A stretch of DNA of 13,692 nucleotides, from positions 1-13,692 of the forward strand of contig JAUVQR010000017.1 of assembly GCA_030598065.1 (NCBI GenBank), given 5' to 3'. The translations under genes and the position numbers were made by a program. Below the pieces are notes generated by a model. The model was not told the origin of the DNA, searched no databases, and worked only from the letters and a program-made list of their open reading frames with translations. The stretch comes from Planctomycetota bacterium. GTDB lineage: Bacteria > Planctomycetota > Brocadiia > Brocadiales > Bathyanammoxibiaceae. Shown piece by piece: positions 1 to 5,694 of this stretch; the stretch's first letter is position 1, and the number at the start of each line of letters is the position of its first letter.

Positions 1-334
1 CCCCCTGAAGGCCGGGGATGTTAAGTCCGCTGGTTATCTTGGCCATCTCCTGCTCGTACATCTCCTTCGACTTCTTCGCCACCTGGTTAACCGCCGCAAC
101 CACCAGATCCTCGAGCATCTCTACGTCATCGGTGTCTACCACCTCAGGGTCGATCTTTATGGCCAGAAGCTCCTGCCGCCCGTTCATCGTGGCCGTAACC
201 ATGCCGCCGCCGGAACTGCCCTCAACCACACGCTCCTTGAGCTCGCGCTGCACCCCCTCCATCTGCGCCTGCATCTTTTGGGCCTGCTTCTGGGCCTCCT
301 TCATTATGTTCCCGATATTTCCAAAACCCTTCAT
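1..334 (-). CDS. ybaB: YbaB/EbfC family nucleoid-associated protein (3' end outside window)
   Basis: Small DNA-binding, nucleoid-associated protein of the YbaB/EbfC family, which forms dimers and is commonly encoded just after dnaX. Translation from the ATG at 334-332 gives an N-terminal helix (MKGFGNIGNIMKEAQKQAQK) rich in Gln, Lys and Met. It is followed by the Gly-rich turn SSGGGMVTATMNG and a second helical half containing IDPEVVDTDDVEMLEDLVVAA, all typical of the family. The frame is open for 111 codons to the window edge and ends near NIPGLQG. Family members usually stop around there, so only a few residues are probably missing. The start has a strong Shine-Dalgarno, GAGGAGG, about 8 nt upstream. 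It lies 13 nt downstream of the dnaX stop on the same strand, so the two are probably one operon. The family role is known; the DNA-binding details here are inferred. Confidence 0.93.
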   Translation of the reverse strand, partial: MKGFGNIGNIMKEAQKQAQKMQAQMEGVQRELKERVVEGSSGGGMVTATMNGRQELLAIKIDPEVVDTDDVEMLEDLVVAAVNQVAKKSKEMYEQEMAKITSGLNIPGLQG

Positions 335-347
335 CTGACCCCCCTCC

Positions 348-2048
348 TCACTTAAGGACCTCTCCTTCAAAAAATGACACAAGTTTATTGACGTTCGATT
401 CACATGGGGATTCATCATCAGACGTGTCCGGCGCCGCTCCGCTCTCGTGCGTCACCACCGGACCCTCAGAGAGAACCAGCTTCAGACGAAGTTTCTTGCC
501 GGTTATGTCCCCCAGGCAATCTTCTATTAATCTAATCTCCTCGGCCTTCTTTCCCAAAGATTGCATAGAGAACTGCCGGGCCTTTGGAAACGTTATCACC
601 GCCTCTTCGTCGCCAAGCCCGGTCAACATGCACCCTTTCAGGCTGGTCCACAGGTTATGCCTGGCGCCACGAACGTGGTTCAGAAGCTTTTTCCACACCT
701 CCTTCACGTCTCCGACGTCTTGGGAACGGGCGGCCCTCGCCGCACCTTTCGCCACATCTGGACCGGCCACCGCCCGTTTCCCGTCACCGGATTTCACGTA
801 AGACCCCTTGGCCTCAGCGACAGAGTGTCCGGTAGGGTCTCCCGTCTGGAATCTAGCAGACCGCCCGATACTTTCCGCGCTGGCCGCGCCGGCCGCACCG
901 CGGCAGACCTCTTTCTCAAGCTCTTCAAGCCTGTGTAGGATATTCTCAAGGGGCTCAAGGTTCTCCATCCCGGCCAGCTTGACCACCGTCATCTCCAGAA
1001 AAATCCTCTCCTGAAGGTCATCCACCGCCTTTCTCTTCATATCGGTAAGGGCCTGAATCATATAAATGATAGTATCCCCGGTAAGCTCCTTTGCCTGGCG
1101 TTCCAACAACTCCCGCTCCCGCCAGGGGTTTTCCAGCAGCTCCACGTTGTAGCCGCAAGTAGAGACCACAAAGAGGTCCCTCAGGTACCACACCAGCTGG
1201 TCTACAAATACGTCAAGGTCCCTGCCCTCGTCCATTATCCCGTGCACCACCTTCAGCGCGGCAGGGGCGTCCTTGCCGATAAGGCTATTCACCAGCGCTT
1301 CTACCTCCTCTTCACCGACGGTGCCGAGTAACCCCTGGACGTCCGCAAGGGTAATCTTGCCCTCGGAGTACGACCCCATCTGGTCAAGCAACGACTGCGC
1401 GTCCCTCAAGCCGCCTTTGGAATATCTGGCAATGGCCTTGGCCGCCTCCTCCTCTATCTCCAAACCCTCCTTGCCGGCTATCTGCTTCAGGCGTTTTACG
1501 ATGTCGGCGGTCAAGACGTTTTTCAGGTCGAAACGCTGACAACGTGACTGTACCGTCTCCGGCAGTTTGCTGGGGGCCGTCGTGGCAAAGAAGAATTTCA
1601 CGTGAGAGGGGGGCTCCTCAAGTGTCTTCAGCAGGGCGTTAAACGCCTCGCGCGTCAGCATGTGTACCTCGTCGAGTATGTAAATCTTATATCTGGAACG
1701 GCTGGGCAGGTACTTGACGTTTCCGCGTATGGTCCGCACCTCGTCAATACCCCTGTTTGAGGCCCCGTCTATCTCCAGGACGTCCATGTCCCTGCCCTCC
1801 GAAATCGACTGGCATATGTCGCACTTGTTGCATGGCTTTTCCGTAGGCCCCTTCTGGCAGTTAAGGGCCTTGGCAAGTATCCTGGCAAGCGAGGTCTTGC
1901 CGACGCCCCTGGGCCCGGTAAAGAGATAGGCATGGGCCACACGGCCCTGCTTCAGGGCGTTCTTCAGCGTGGTGACTATCGCGTCCTGCCCCACCACCTC
2001 ATCAAAGCCCTGCGGCCTGTACTTTCTTGCAAATACGGTGTACGTCAT
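348..2048 (-). CDS. dnaX: DNA polymerase III subunit gamma/tau
   Basis: Clamp-loader ATPase of the replicative polymerase, opening and loading the beta clamp and, as tau, tethering polymerase cores. From the chosen start it is 566 aa. It opens MTYTVFARKYRPQGFDEVVG and has a Walker A loop GPRGVGKTS (45-53), four zinc-binding cysteines (C64, C73, C76, C79), a Walker B DEVH (126-129) and the SRC arginine-finger motif (168-170). Clamp-loader domains II and III follow to about residue 380. A low-complexity Ala/Gly/Ser linker spans about 381-445, and a compact C-terminal region ends in a Lys/Glu-rich tail. The open frame extends to 2141, but those 31 extra codons fall in the SRP RNA and leader. The ATG at 2048 has a GAGGTG ribosome binding site and matches the conserved family N terminus. 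The gene follows SRP RNA and precedes ybaB. No convincing programmed frameshift site for a gamma form was found. Confidence 0.96.
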   Translation of the reverse strand: MTYTVFARKYRPQGFDEVVGQDAIVTTLKNALKQGRVAHAYLFTGPRGVGKTSLARILAKALNCQKGPTEKPCNKCDICQSISEGRDMDVLEIDGASNRGIDEVRTIRGNVKYLPSRSRYKIYILDEVHMLTREAFNALLKTLEEPPSHVKFFFATTAPSKLPETVQSRCQRFDLKNVLTADIVKRLKQIAGKEGLEIEEEAAKAIARYSKGGLRDAQSLLDQMGSYSEGKITLADVQGLLGTVGEEEVEALVNSLIGKDAPAALKVVHGIMDEGRDLDVFVDQLVWYLRDLFVVSTCGYNVELLENPWRERELLERQAKELTGDTIIYMIQALTDMKRKAVDDLQERIFLEMTVVKLAGMENLEPLENILHRLEELEKEVCRGAAGAASAESIGRSARFQTGDPTGHSVAEAKGSYVKSGDGKRAVAGPDVAKGAARAARSQDVGDVKEVWKKLLNHVRGARHNLWTSLKGCMLTGLGDEEAVITFPKARQFSMQSLGKKAEEIRLIEDCLGDITGKKLRLKLVLSEGPVVTHESGAAPDTSDDESPCESNVNKLVSFFEGEVLK

Positions 2049-2111
2049 ACACACCTCATCTTTAGAAAAGGCCGTGCACTTTTCCTCGATCCACTTTCCC
2101 TCGGCACACAC

Positions 2112-2233
2112 CTGCAGCCAGCTCAGGTCAGGCAGCCTCACGGCACATAAGTACAGATGCTTATGGCTGCTGGCTTCCGCCCCTGACCAGGTTCACACTG
2201 CCTTATTGCATGAGACCCAACCTTCAACGCCGC
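2112..2233 (-). ncRNA. ffs: Signal recognition particle RNA (4.5S type)
   Basis: RNA of the bacterial signal recognition particle, which binds Ffh and directs membrane-protein ribosomes to FtsY and the translocon. On the minus strand the apical domain reads GAACCTGGTCAGG, then GGC, a GGAA tetraloop (2175-2178 on the plus strand), GCC and AGCAGCC. This matches the conserved Ffh-binding hairpin GGTCAGG..GGAA..AGCAGCC. Upstream comes GGGTCTCATGCAATAAGG, like the conserved 5' strand, and downstream GTGCCGTGAGGCTGCCTG for the returning strand. The 5' end is placed 7 nt after a sigma-70-like -10 box. The 3' end is estimated from weak pairing of GCGGC with GCTGC and could be off by 10-20 nt. It lies about 64 nt upstream of dnaX with no clear terminator between, an arrangement seen in other bacteria. 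Confidence 0.9.
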
Positions 2234-2240
2234 TTACAGA

Positions 2241-2269
2241 AATGTAACCGTGGGTCAGTAAGACCTCAA
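2241..2269 (-). promoter_or_regulatory. Sigma-70-like promoter for SRP RNA (and probably dnaX)
   Basis: On the minus strand TTGAGG (2269-2264) is followed by exactly 17 nt and then TACATT (2246-2241). This places a start near 2234, exactly where the SRP RNA should begin. The -35 differs from consensus at two positions and the -10 at two. Position relative to the RNA is the main support. Confidence 0.55.
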
Positions 2270-2390
2270 AAAAGCGATTGACCCTGCATAAGCGGATTTC
2301 AGGTCACAAGGAACCGCTAACTCCCCGTCTAGCACGGCCAAATTTCTTACATCAGACTAGACATTCTTTCCACTCAAACTCCACATCCCA

Positions 2391-2480
2391 TGGCGGAGAG
2401 GGAGGGATTCGAACCCTCGAGACGGTTACCCGCCTACACGCTTTCCAAGCGTGCTCCTTCGGCCTCTCGGACACCTCTCC
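2391..2480 (-). tRNA. tRNA-Ser(GGA)
   Basis: Complete class II tRNA of 90 nt with encoded CCA. The acceptor stem GGAGAGG pairs with CCTCTCC, with discriminator G. The anticodon arm is CACGC-TTGGAAA-GCGTG, giving anticodon GGA, which reads UCC and UCU. A long variable arm typical of serine tRNAs and a T arm GAGGG-TTCGAAT-CCCTC follow. It lies upstream of the SRP RNA on the same strand and shares acceptor and T-arm sequence with the tRNA-Ser(CGA) about 350 nt away. Confidence 0.97.
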
Positions 2481-2580
2481 AGCTGCTGCTGTCCCCTTTG
2501 CTGCCAAGCAATCCATTCGTCAAGACATCGGCCCGGTAAACCGGGCAACTACAAACAACGTCACGTTACCTGTTCAGTCT

Positions 2581-2692
2581 GTAGCGGCAGAGTTTACTCT
2601 GCTTTATGTAGGGACAGACCTTTAGGTCTGTCCACAAACGGACAGGTTTAAAAACCTGTCCCTACACTGTGTCGAGCAAGCTCGACCGCTAC
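2581..2692. repeat. Compound nested palindromic element
   Basis: Outer arms GTAGCGG (2581-2587) and CCGCTAC (2686-2692) are exact inverted repeats. Each is joined to its own hairpin: GCAGAGT-tt-ACTCTGC (2587-2602) and GTCGAGC-aa-GCTCGAC (2671-2686). Inside lies a second pair of arms, GTAGGGACAG (2608-2617) and CTGTCCCTAC (2656-2665). These enclose two perfect 10-bp hairpins, GGACAGACCT-tt-AGGTCTGTCC (2612-2633) and GGACAGGTTT-aa-AAACCTGTCC (2640-2661). The layout resembles a BIME-like unit nested in another. No transposase is present. Confidence 0.85.
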
Positions 2693-2710
2693 GAAAAAGA
2701 CCTTCTTATC

Positions 2711-2738
2711 GTAGGGGCACGTTGCAACGTGCCCCTAC
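2711..2738. repeat. 28-bp perfect palindrome, GTAGGGGC family
   Basis: A perfect 14+14 palindrome whose left half is GTAGGGGCACGTTG. A close relative with a different core lies at 10558-10585, and a third family member with different inner arms at 2750-2778. All share the terminal GTAGGGGC/GCCCCTAC. Confidence 0.9.
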
Positions 2739-2749
2739 ATCTGCTTTAT

Positions 2750-2778
2750 GTAGGGGCGACCCGGCGGGTCGCCCCTAC
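2750..2778. repeat. 29-bp palindrome, GTAGGGGC family
   Basis: Arms GTAGGGGCGACCC and GGGTCGCCCCTAC pair perfectly over 13 bp around a GGC centre. The repeat sits 11 nt from the palindrome at 2711-2738. Preceding tetranucleotides CTTTATG occur before this one and before the 2608 arm, so the unit may include some flank. Confidence 0.9.
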
Positions 2779-2831
2779 GGCAAAAACTTCATCTCAAAGT
2801 AAAGGTCTTACCAGGTCACCGAATCTTTAAA

Positions 2832-2921
2832 TGGCGGAGAGAGAGGGATTCGAACCCCCGGTCCGCTTACGCAGACAGCGGTTTTCGAGACCGCCCCGTT
2901 CGCCCGCTCCGGCATCTCTCC
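2832..2921 (-). tRNA. tRNA-Ser(CGA)
   Basis: Complete 90-nt class II tRNA with encoded CCA. The acceptor stem GGAGAGA pairs with TCTCTCC, with discriminator G. The anticodon arm is GCGGT-CTCGAAA-ACCGC, giving anticodon CGA for UCG codons. It has a long variable arm and a GTTCGAATC T loop. Its 5' 55 nt are also the in-frame 3' end of tadA, so the tRNA must be processed out of, or transcribed within, the tadA transcript. Confidence 0.97.
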
Positions 2922-3361
2922 CGGAAAAATTCTCTTAACAGCCCGGCCGATTCCTCTGCCAGCACCCCGGCCACCACCTTGACCTGGTGGTTGAACCTCG
3001 GCTCTTCGACCAGGTTCACGACCGAGCCTGCCGCCCCGGCCTTCTCGTCGCTGGCGCCAAAGACAACCGTGTCCACGCGGGCCTGCACCATGGCCCCGGC
3101 ACACATGATACAGGGTTCCTTGGTGACGTATAGCGTGGCCCCTTCAAGCCGCCAGTTCTCAAGGGCCTCGGCCGCCTGTGTGATGGCAATCATCTCGGCA
3201 TGTGCCGTGGGGTCACGCAACAACTCGCGCTGGTTATGGGCCCTGGCTATTATCCGCCCCTGATGCACTATAACCGCCCCCACCGGGACCTCATCGGCCT
3301 CAAGGGCCTTTGCCGCCTGATTCAGGGCCTCACGCATGTAGTCCTGGTGAGTTTCCAGCAA
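2867..3361 (-). CDS. tadA: tRNA-specific adenosine deaminase TadA
   Basis: Zinc deaminase converting adenosine-34 of tRNA-Arg(ACG) to inosine so that one tRNA reads CGU, CGC and CGA. The 164-aa product has the zinc/catalytic motif HAE at 54-56 and PCIMC with C84 and C87, inside the usual frame DEVPVGAVIV...RDPTAHAEM...ATLYVTKEPC. The conserved FNHQVKVV follows. The start is TTG, preceded 8 nt upstream by GGGAGG. An internal ATG at residue 9 is possible but would cut the first helix. The family core ends near LLREFFRERC, about residue 149. Residues 147-164 (RERCRSGRTG...LSA) are read from the 5' half of tRNA-Ser(CGA), and the stop lies in that tRNA. The upstream neighbour is tRNA-Arg(ACG), the expected substrate. 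Confidence 0.95.
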   Translation of the reverse strand: MLETHQDYMREALNQAAKALEADEVPVGAVIVHQGRIIARAHNQRELLRDPTAHAEMIAITQAAEALENWRLEGATLYVTKEPCIMCAGAMVQARVDTVVFGASDEKAGAAGSVVNLVEEPRFNHQVKVVAGVLAEESAGLLREFFRERCRSGRTGRSRKPLSA

Positions 3362-3548
3362 ATAACCGACCTCCCGGCCATACCGGTAATATGTGGGTAG
3401 CGGCGCATCATCCCGGGTGCCTGCCGCAACACCCGCTGCCTGGAAGACGTGGGGAAGGCTGCCCGGGCGACCGCTCCACTTAACCCGCAGGTCCGGCTGC
3501 TATTTGGCGTAAGCATTAACCATACCTGCAATTACACAAATTAGAATA

Positions 3549-3625
3549 TGGCGCGCCCAGGAGGACTCGAACCTCCAACCTCCGGATTCGTAGTCCGTGA
3601 CTCTATCCAATTGAGCTATGGGCGC
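3549..3625 (-). tRNA. tRNA-Arg(ACG)
   Basis: 77-nt tRNA with encoded CCA. The acceptor stem GCGCCCA pairs with TGGGCGC, the D arm is GCTC/GAGT, and the anticodon loop CTACGAA gives anticodon ACG. The T arm is GGAGG-TTCGAGT-CCTCC. The top pair of the anticodon stem is A27-G43, a mismatch; the other four pairs are canonical. A34 is the site TadA deaminates, and tadA is the next gene downstream, 187 nt away. Confidence 0.97.
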
Positions 3626-3664
3626 AGTTCTAGTTCTGGATATATTTTATGGAGAATTAAACAA

Positions 3665-3693
3665 AGTCTATGATTTCCAGGGCCAAAAGTCAA
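3665..3693 (-). promoter_or_regulatory. Sigma-70-like promoter for tRNA-Arg/tadA
   Basis: On the minus strand TTGACT (3693-3688), a 17-nt spacer and TAGACT (3670-3665) form a good sigma-70 promoter. Transcription would start near 3658, about 33 nt before the mature tRNA-Arg end. It could drive tRNA-Arg, tadA and tRNA-Ser(CGA) together. Confidence 0.6.
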
Positions 3694-3746
3694 GGAAAAA
3701 CCCGGAATTGGCCCAGTATTTGCATTGCGGCATGTTATGAACTGGA

Positions 3747-4865
3747 CTACATAAGCCCTTTGTCTTTAAGGCTTACGTATCCACCCGAGCCGATAATCAG
3801 GTGGTCAAGCACCTTGATGCCCACCACTTCAGACACCTCCTGAAGGCGGCGTGTGATATCCAGGTCCTCGGGGCTTGGCGTGGGGTCGCCGCTCGGGTGG
3901 TTATGGACAAATATGACCGACGACGCCGACTCCTTTATGGCGGGGGCAAAGACCTCTCTGGGGTGAACCACGCTTGACGACAGGCTGCCCATGGATATCT
4001 GTAAGTCCCTTATTATTTTATTCTTACTATCAAGGAGCACTATGAGAAATGTCTCCTGGCGCCTATCCCTCAGCCGCTCGTGGAAATGGTTGAAGACATC
4101 CTTGCTAGACCCCACCCGCTCTCCTGTGGCCAGGGGGGTGGCGGCATAGCGCCGGGCGATGGCCATCGCCGCCTTGACCTGAGCGGCCTTGGCCGGGCCA
4201 ATCCCCTTTATCCTGGTCAGCTCGCCGGTGGTCCTGGTGGCTAAATTCCTAAAAGTACCGTATTGGGCCAGGATTTTCTGCGCTAAATCAACCGCGCTCG
4301 CCTCAGGCGTGCCGTCCCTTATGATTATCCCCAGCAGCTCGGCATCCGTCAAAGAGTCCTCCCCCGCCGCCACCAGCCGCTCCCTGGGTCTTTCCGCCTG
4401 GGGCAGTTCTTTTATTGAAGGCCGCCTGCGAAAGTACCTGCACAGTCCGGTAACCACGCACTCGCCGCAGAGCGGATCCGGACCACATACGGCCAGCGGC
4501 CCCTCGGCGTAGGAGGCAAAGACCGCCGCCACCCTGGCCTCGCGCTCACCTGCCGTTGTGGAGACGTCACGTATAAGCTTCTCTATATTCATGGCGGTGG
4601 CGCGCGAATCTCTGGAGGTCTTTACCAGGCCAATCCTGTGGAACATGCGTCTTGCCGCCTCACCCGCCACCGGCCCGGAAGATTCTGCGGACGTGGCGGC
4701 GGCGTCACCATTCTCGAAGACTGCCGTGGGTATTTTCCCTTCCGTCTGTGGTGAGATGCCGGAACGGTTTTCAGCTATCAGCCTGTAGACCTTGAAGGCA
4801 TGACTGTCGGCCAAATTTGGTCGTGGGGGTGGTGGTGGCGGTGACGGTTTTTCATAACTGGTCAT
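3747..4865 (-). CDS. radC: RadC (JAMM/MPN+) protein with N-terminal endonuclease III-like Fe-S extension
   Basis: 372 aa, against about 220-230 for a usual RadC. Residues about 150-372 are canonical: SIKELPQAERPRERLVAAG start, a helix-hairpin-helix RIKGIGPAKAAQVKAA (218-233), then the JAMM metal motif HNHPSGDPTPS with H321, H323 and D334. HPREVF lies at 301-306. The family's biological role is unsettled; a DNA repair function is doubtful. The first 150 residues are unusual: a Pro run (9-14), then RRMFHRIGLVKTS (72-84) and a Cys motif C127-x5-C133-x2-C136-x5-C142-RYF. This resembles the C-terminal half of endonuclease III-type HhH-GPD glycosylases, whose iron-sulfur loop is C-x6-C-x2-C-x5-C. 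The catalytic HhH and Asp of that family are absent. The ATG at 4865 has a GAGG 8 nt upstream. The gene is 43 nt downstream of the DUF190 gene on the same strand. Confidence 0.92.
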   Translation of the reverse strand: MTSYEKPSPPPPPPRPNLADSHAFKVYRLIAENRSGISPQTEGKIPTAVFENGDAAATSAESSGPVAGEAARRMFHRIGLVKTSRDSRATAMNIEKLIRDVSTTAGEREARVAAVFASYAEGPLAVCGPDPLCGECVVTGLCRYFRRRPSIKELPQAERPRERLVAAGEDSLTDAELLGIIIRDGTPEASAVDLAQKILAQYGTFRNLATRTTGELTRIKGIGPAKAAQVKAAMAIARRYAATPLATGERVGSSKDVFNHFHERLRDRRQETFLIVLLDSKNKIIRDLQISMGSLSSSVVHPREVFAPAIKESASSVIFVHNHPSGDPTPSPEDLDITRRLQEVSEVVGIKVLDHLIIGSGGYVSLKDKGLM

Positions 4866-4908
4866 TCGGATGGCCTCAAGAGTTTCCTCAAGGACATATG
4901 CACACGCA

Positions 4909-5238
4909 TTACTTCGAGTATCTAATCACCTTCACGTCCGACACGGTCACCGTCCCTTCTTCTATCATCTCGTCGAGACACGGAAGAAAGGCGTCTATCT
5001 TCTCCGGGCTGTCTACTATCTCTACCACCAGCGGCATGTCTTCCGAGAGTCTGAGTATCTTGCCGGTGTGTATCTCGTGATGGCTGCCGAAGCTCTCTAC
5101 ACCTTTAATCACGGTCGCGCCCGCGAGGCCCTGCTCCAGCGCCTTTTGGACAATGGCCTCAAAAAGCGGCTTGCCCTTATGGCGGTGGTTCTCACCCACA
5201 AAGATGCTCAAGCGCCTGCCGTCTTCCATTTTTTTCAT
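4909..5238 (-). CDS. DUF190 family protein
   Basis: 109-aa soluble protein of the DUF190 family, whose fold resembles the PII/CutA-type ferredoxin-like barrel. Visible family features are LSIFVGENHRHKGKPLFEAIV near the N terminus, GATVIKGVESFG (41-52), the polar segment HEIHTGKILRLSEDMPLVVEIVD and the closing helix with IDAFLPCLDEMI. DUF190 genes are very often next to crcB/fluC, as here (10 nt downstream of fluC, same strand). A regulatory or accessory role in fluoride export is therefore a common inference, not a proven function. Its ribosome binding site would sit in the end of fluC, suggesting translational coupling. Confidence 0.85.
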   Translation of the reverse strand: MKKMEDGRRLSIFVGENHRHKGKPLFEAIVQKALEQGLAGATVIKGVESFGSHHEIHTGKILRLSEDMPLVVEIVDSPEKIDAFLPCLDEMIEEGTVTVSDVKVIRYSK

Positions 5239-5248
5239 GCAAAAGGCC

Positions 5249-5638
5249 TCACTGCAACTTCAACACGGTTATGTAACCAAGCCAGACGAACACGAGGCAA
5301 AAGACATAATGGCCCCCTATATACAGCGCCCCCATCAGAAAGCTCCTCTCCTTAAACAGCTCAAGCGCCTCGTAACTGAAGCTTGAGAATGTGGTAAAAC
5401 CGCCGAGGATGCCGATAAACAGGAACTGCCTCAGGGAGGGATTGATGAAGACCCTTTCAGCCGCCATCGTCCCCAGTAGGCCTATCAGATAGCAACCCAC
5501 CAGGTTGACAAGCAGCGTGCCGTAGGGAAACGTCACGCCCAGGGATTTTTGCATCCCATAGGTTATCCAGTAGCGCATCACGGTGCCCAGAAACCCGCCA
5601 AAGCCTACCCACATTGTGAGCGTGAAGCCCTTTAGCAT
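5249..5638 (-). CDS. crcB: Fluoride ion channel/exporter CrcB (FluC)
   Basis: 129-aa inner-membrane protein with four hydrophobic spans. It works as an antiparallel dimer that passes fluoride out of the cell. Family motifs are present: GGFLGTVMRY (14-23), the pore Asn in TLLVNLVGCYLIG (N45) and GGFTTFSSFSYE (79-90). The last contains the Phe-box and the Thr/Ser residues around the central sodium site. A single crcB gene implies a homodimer, unless a second copy lies elsewhere. The ATG has GAGG six nt upstream, the last of a series of GAGG-containing octamer repeats (5645-5691). A fluoride riboswitch would be expected in many bacteria, but none is recognisable upstream. The upstream genes are two micropeptides on the same strand. 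Confidence 0.95.
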   Translation of the reverse strand: MLKGFTLTMWVGFGGFLGTVMRYWITYGMQKSLGVTFPYGTLLVNLVGCYLIGLLGTMAAERVFINPSLRQFLFIGILGGFTTFSSFSYEALELFKERSFLMGALYIGGHYVFCLVFVWLGYITVLKLQ

Positions 5639-5644
5639 CTTTTA

Positions 5645-5691
5645 CCTCAGAACCTCAAACCTCAAAACCTCAGAATCTCAGAAGCTGAGAA
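5645..5691 (-). repeat. Near-tandem 7-8 nt repeats containing Shine-Dalgarno cores
   Basis: Six consecutive units (plus strand CCTCAGAA, CCTCAAA, CCTCAAAA, CCTCAGAA, TCTCAGAA, GCTGAGAA) fill the gap between the 37-aa micropeptide gene and crcB. On the coding strand four units carry GAGG. The one nearest crcB is correctly spaced from its ATG. Confidence 0.8.
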
Positions 5692-5694
5692 CAA

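Larger units (their letters stand above)
2481..2831. other. Repeat-filled spacer between two serine tRNA genes
   Basis: No credible gene. The short plus-strand frames here run through the antisense of the tRNA and the palindromes and lack ribosome binding sites. The first 100 nt (2481-2580) show nothing recognisable. From 2581 to 2778 the spacer is almost entirely palindromic repeats, listed separately. The last 50 nt before tRNA-Ser(CGA) are unremarkable. Confidence 0.8.

Noticed and set aside
684..700. Possible dnaX programmed frameshift site (TGG AAA AAG at codons 452-454)
   Set aside because: It is G AAA AAG, not the slippery A AAA AAG. No strong following stem or upstream stimulatory Shine-Dalgarno was evident, although the -1 frame does stop soon after.
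348..2141. Longer dnaX from 2141
   Set aside because: The extra 31 codons lie in the SRP RNA and leader, the conserved N terminus begins at the ATG at 2048, and that ATG has its own GAGGTG site.
2278..2651. Plus-strand frames of 66-115 aa
   Set aside because: They are antisense to tRNA-Ser(GGA) and cross the palindromes.
2581..2778. CRISPR array
   Set aside because: Repeat units are palindromes of different sequence with irregular spacing, without constant direct repeats or spacers, and no cas genes are near.
2808..3104. 98-aa minus-strand frame overlapping tadA and tRNA-Ser(CGA)
   Set aside because: Runs through the tRNA and is a low-complexity Gly/Arg-rich shadow of tadA without a ribosome binding site.
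3322..3531. 69-aa minus-strand frame between tRNA-Arg and tadA
   Set aside because: Composition looks random, it overlaps tadA in another frame, and there is no clear ribosome binding site.
3700..3746. Terminator after radC
   Set aside because: A G/C-rich stretch followed by T5 on the minus strand is present, but the arms do not pair well.
5639..5694. Fluoride riboswitch upstream of crcB
   Set aside because: I looked for the GGNGATGG...CCGCC-type core in the crcB leader and up to the dehydratase gene and saw only the octamer repeats and micropeptide genes.
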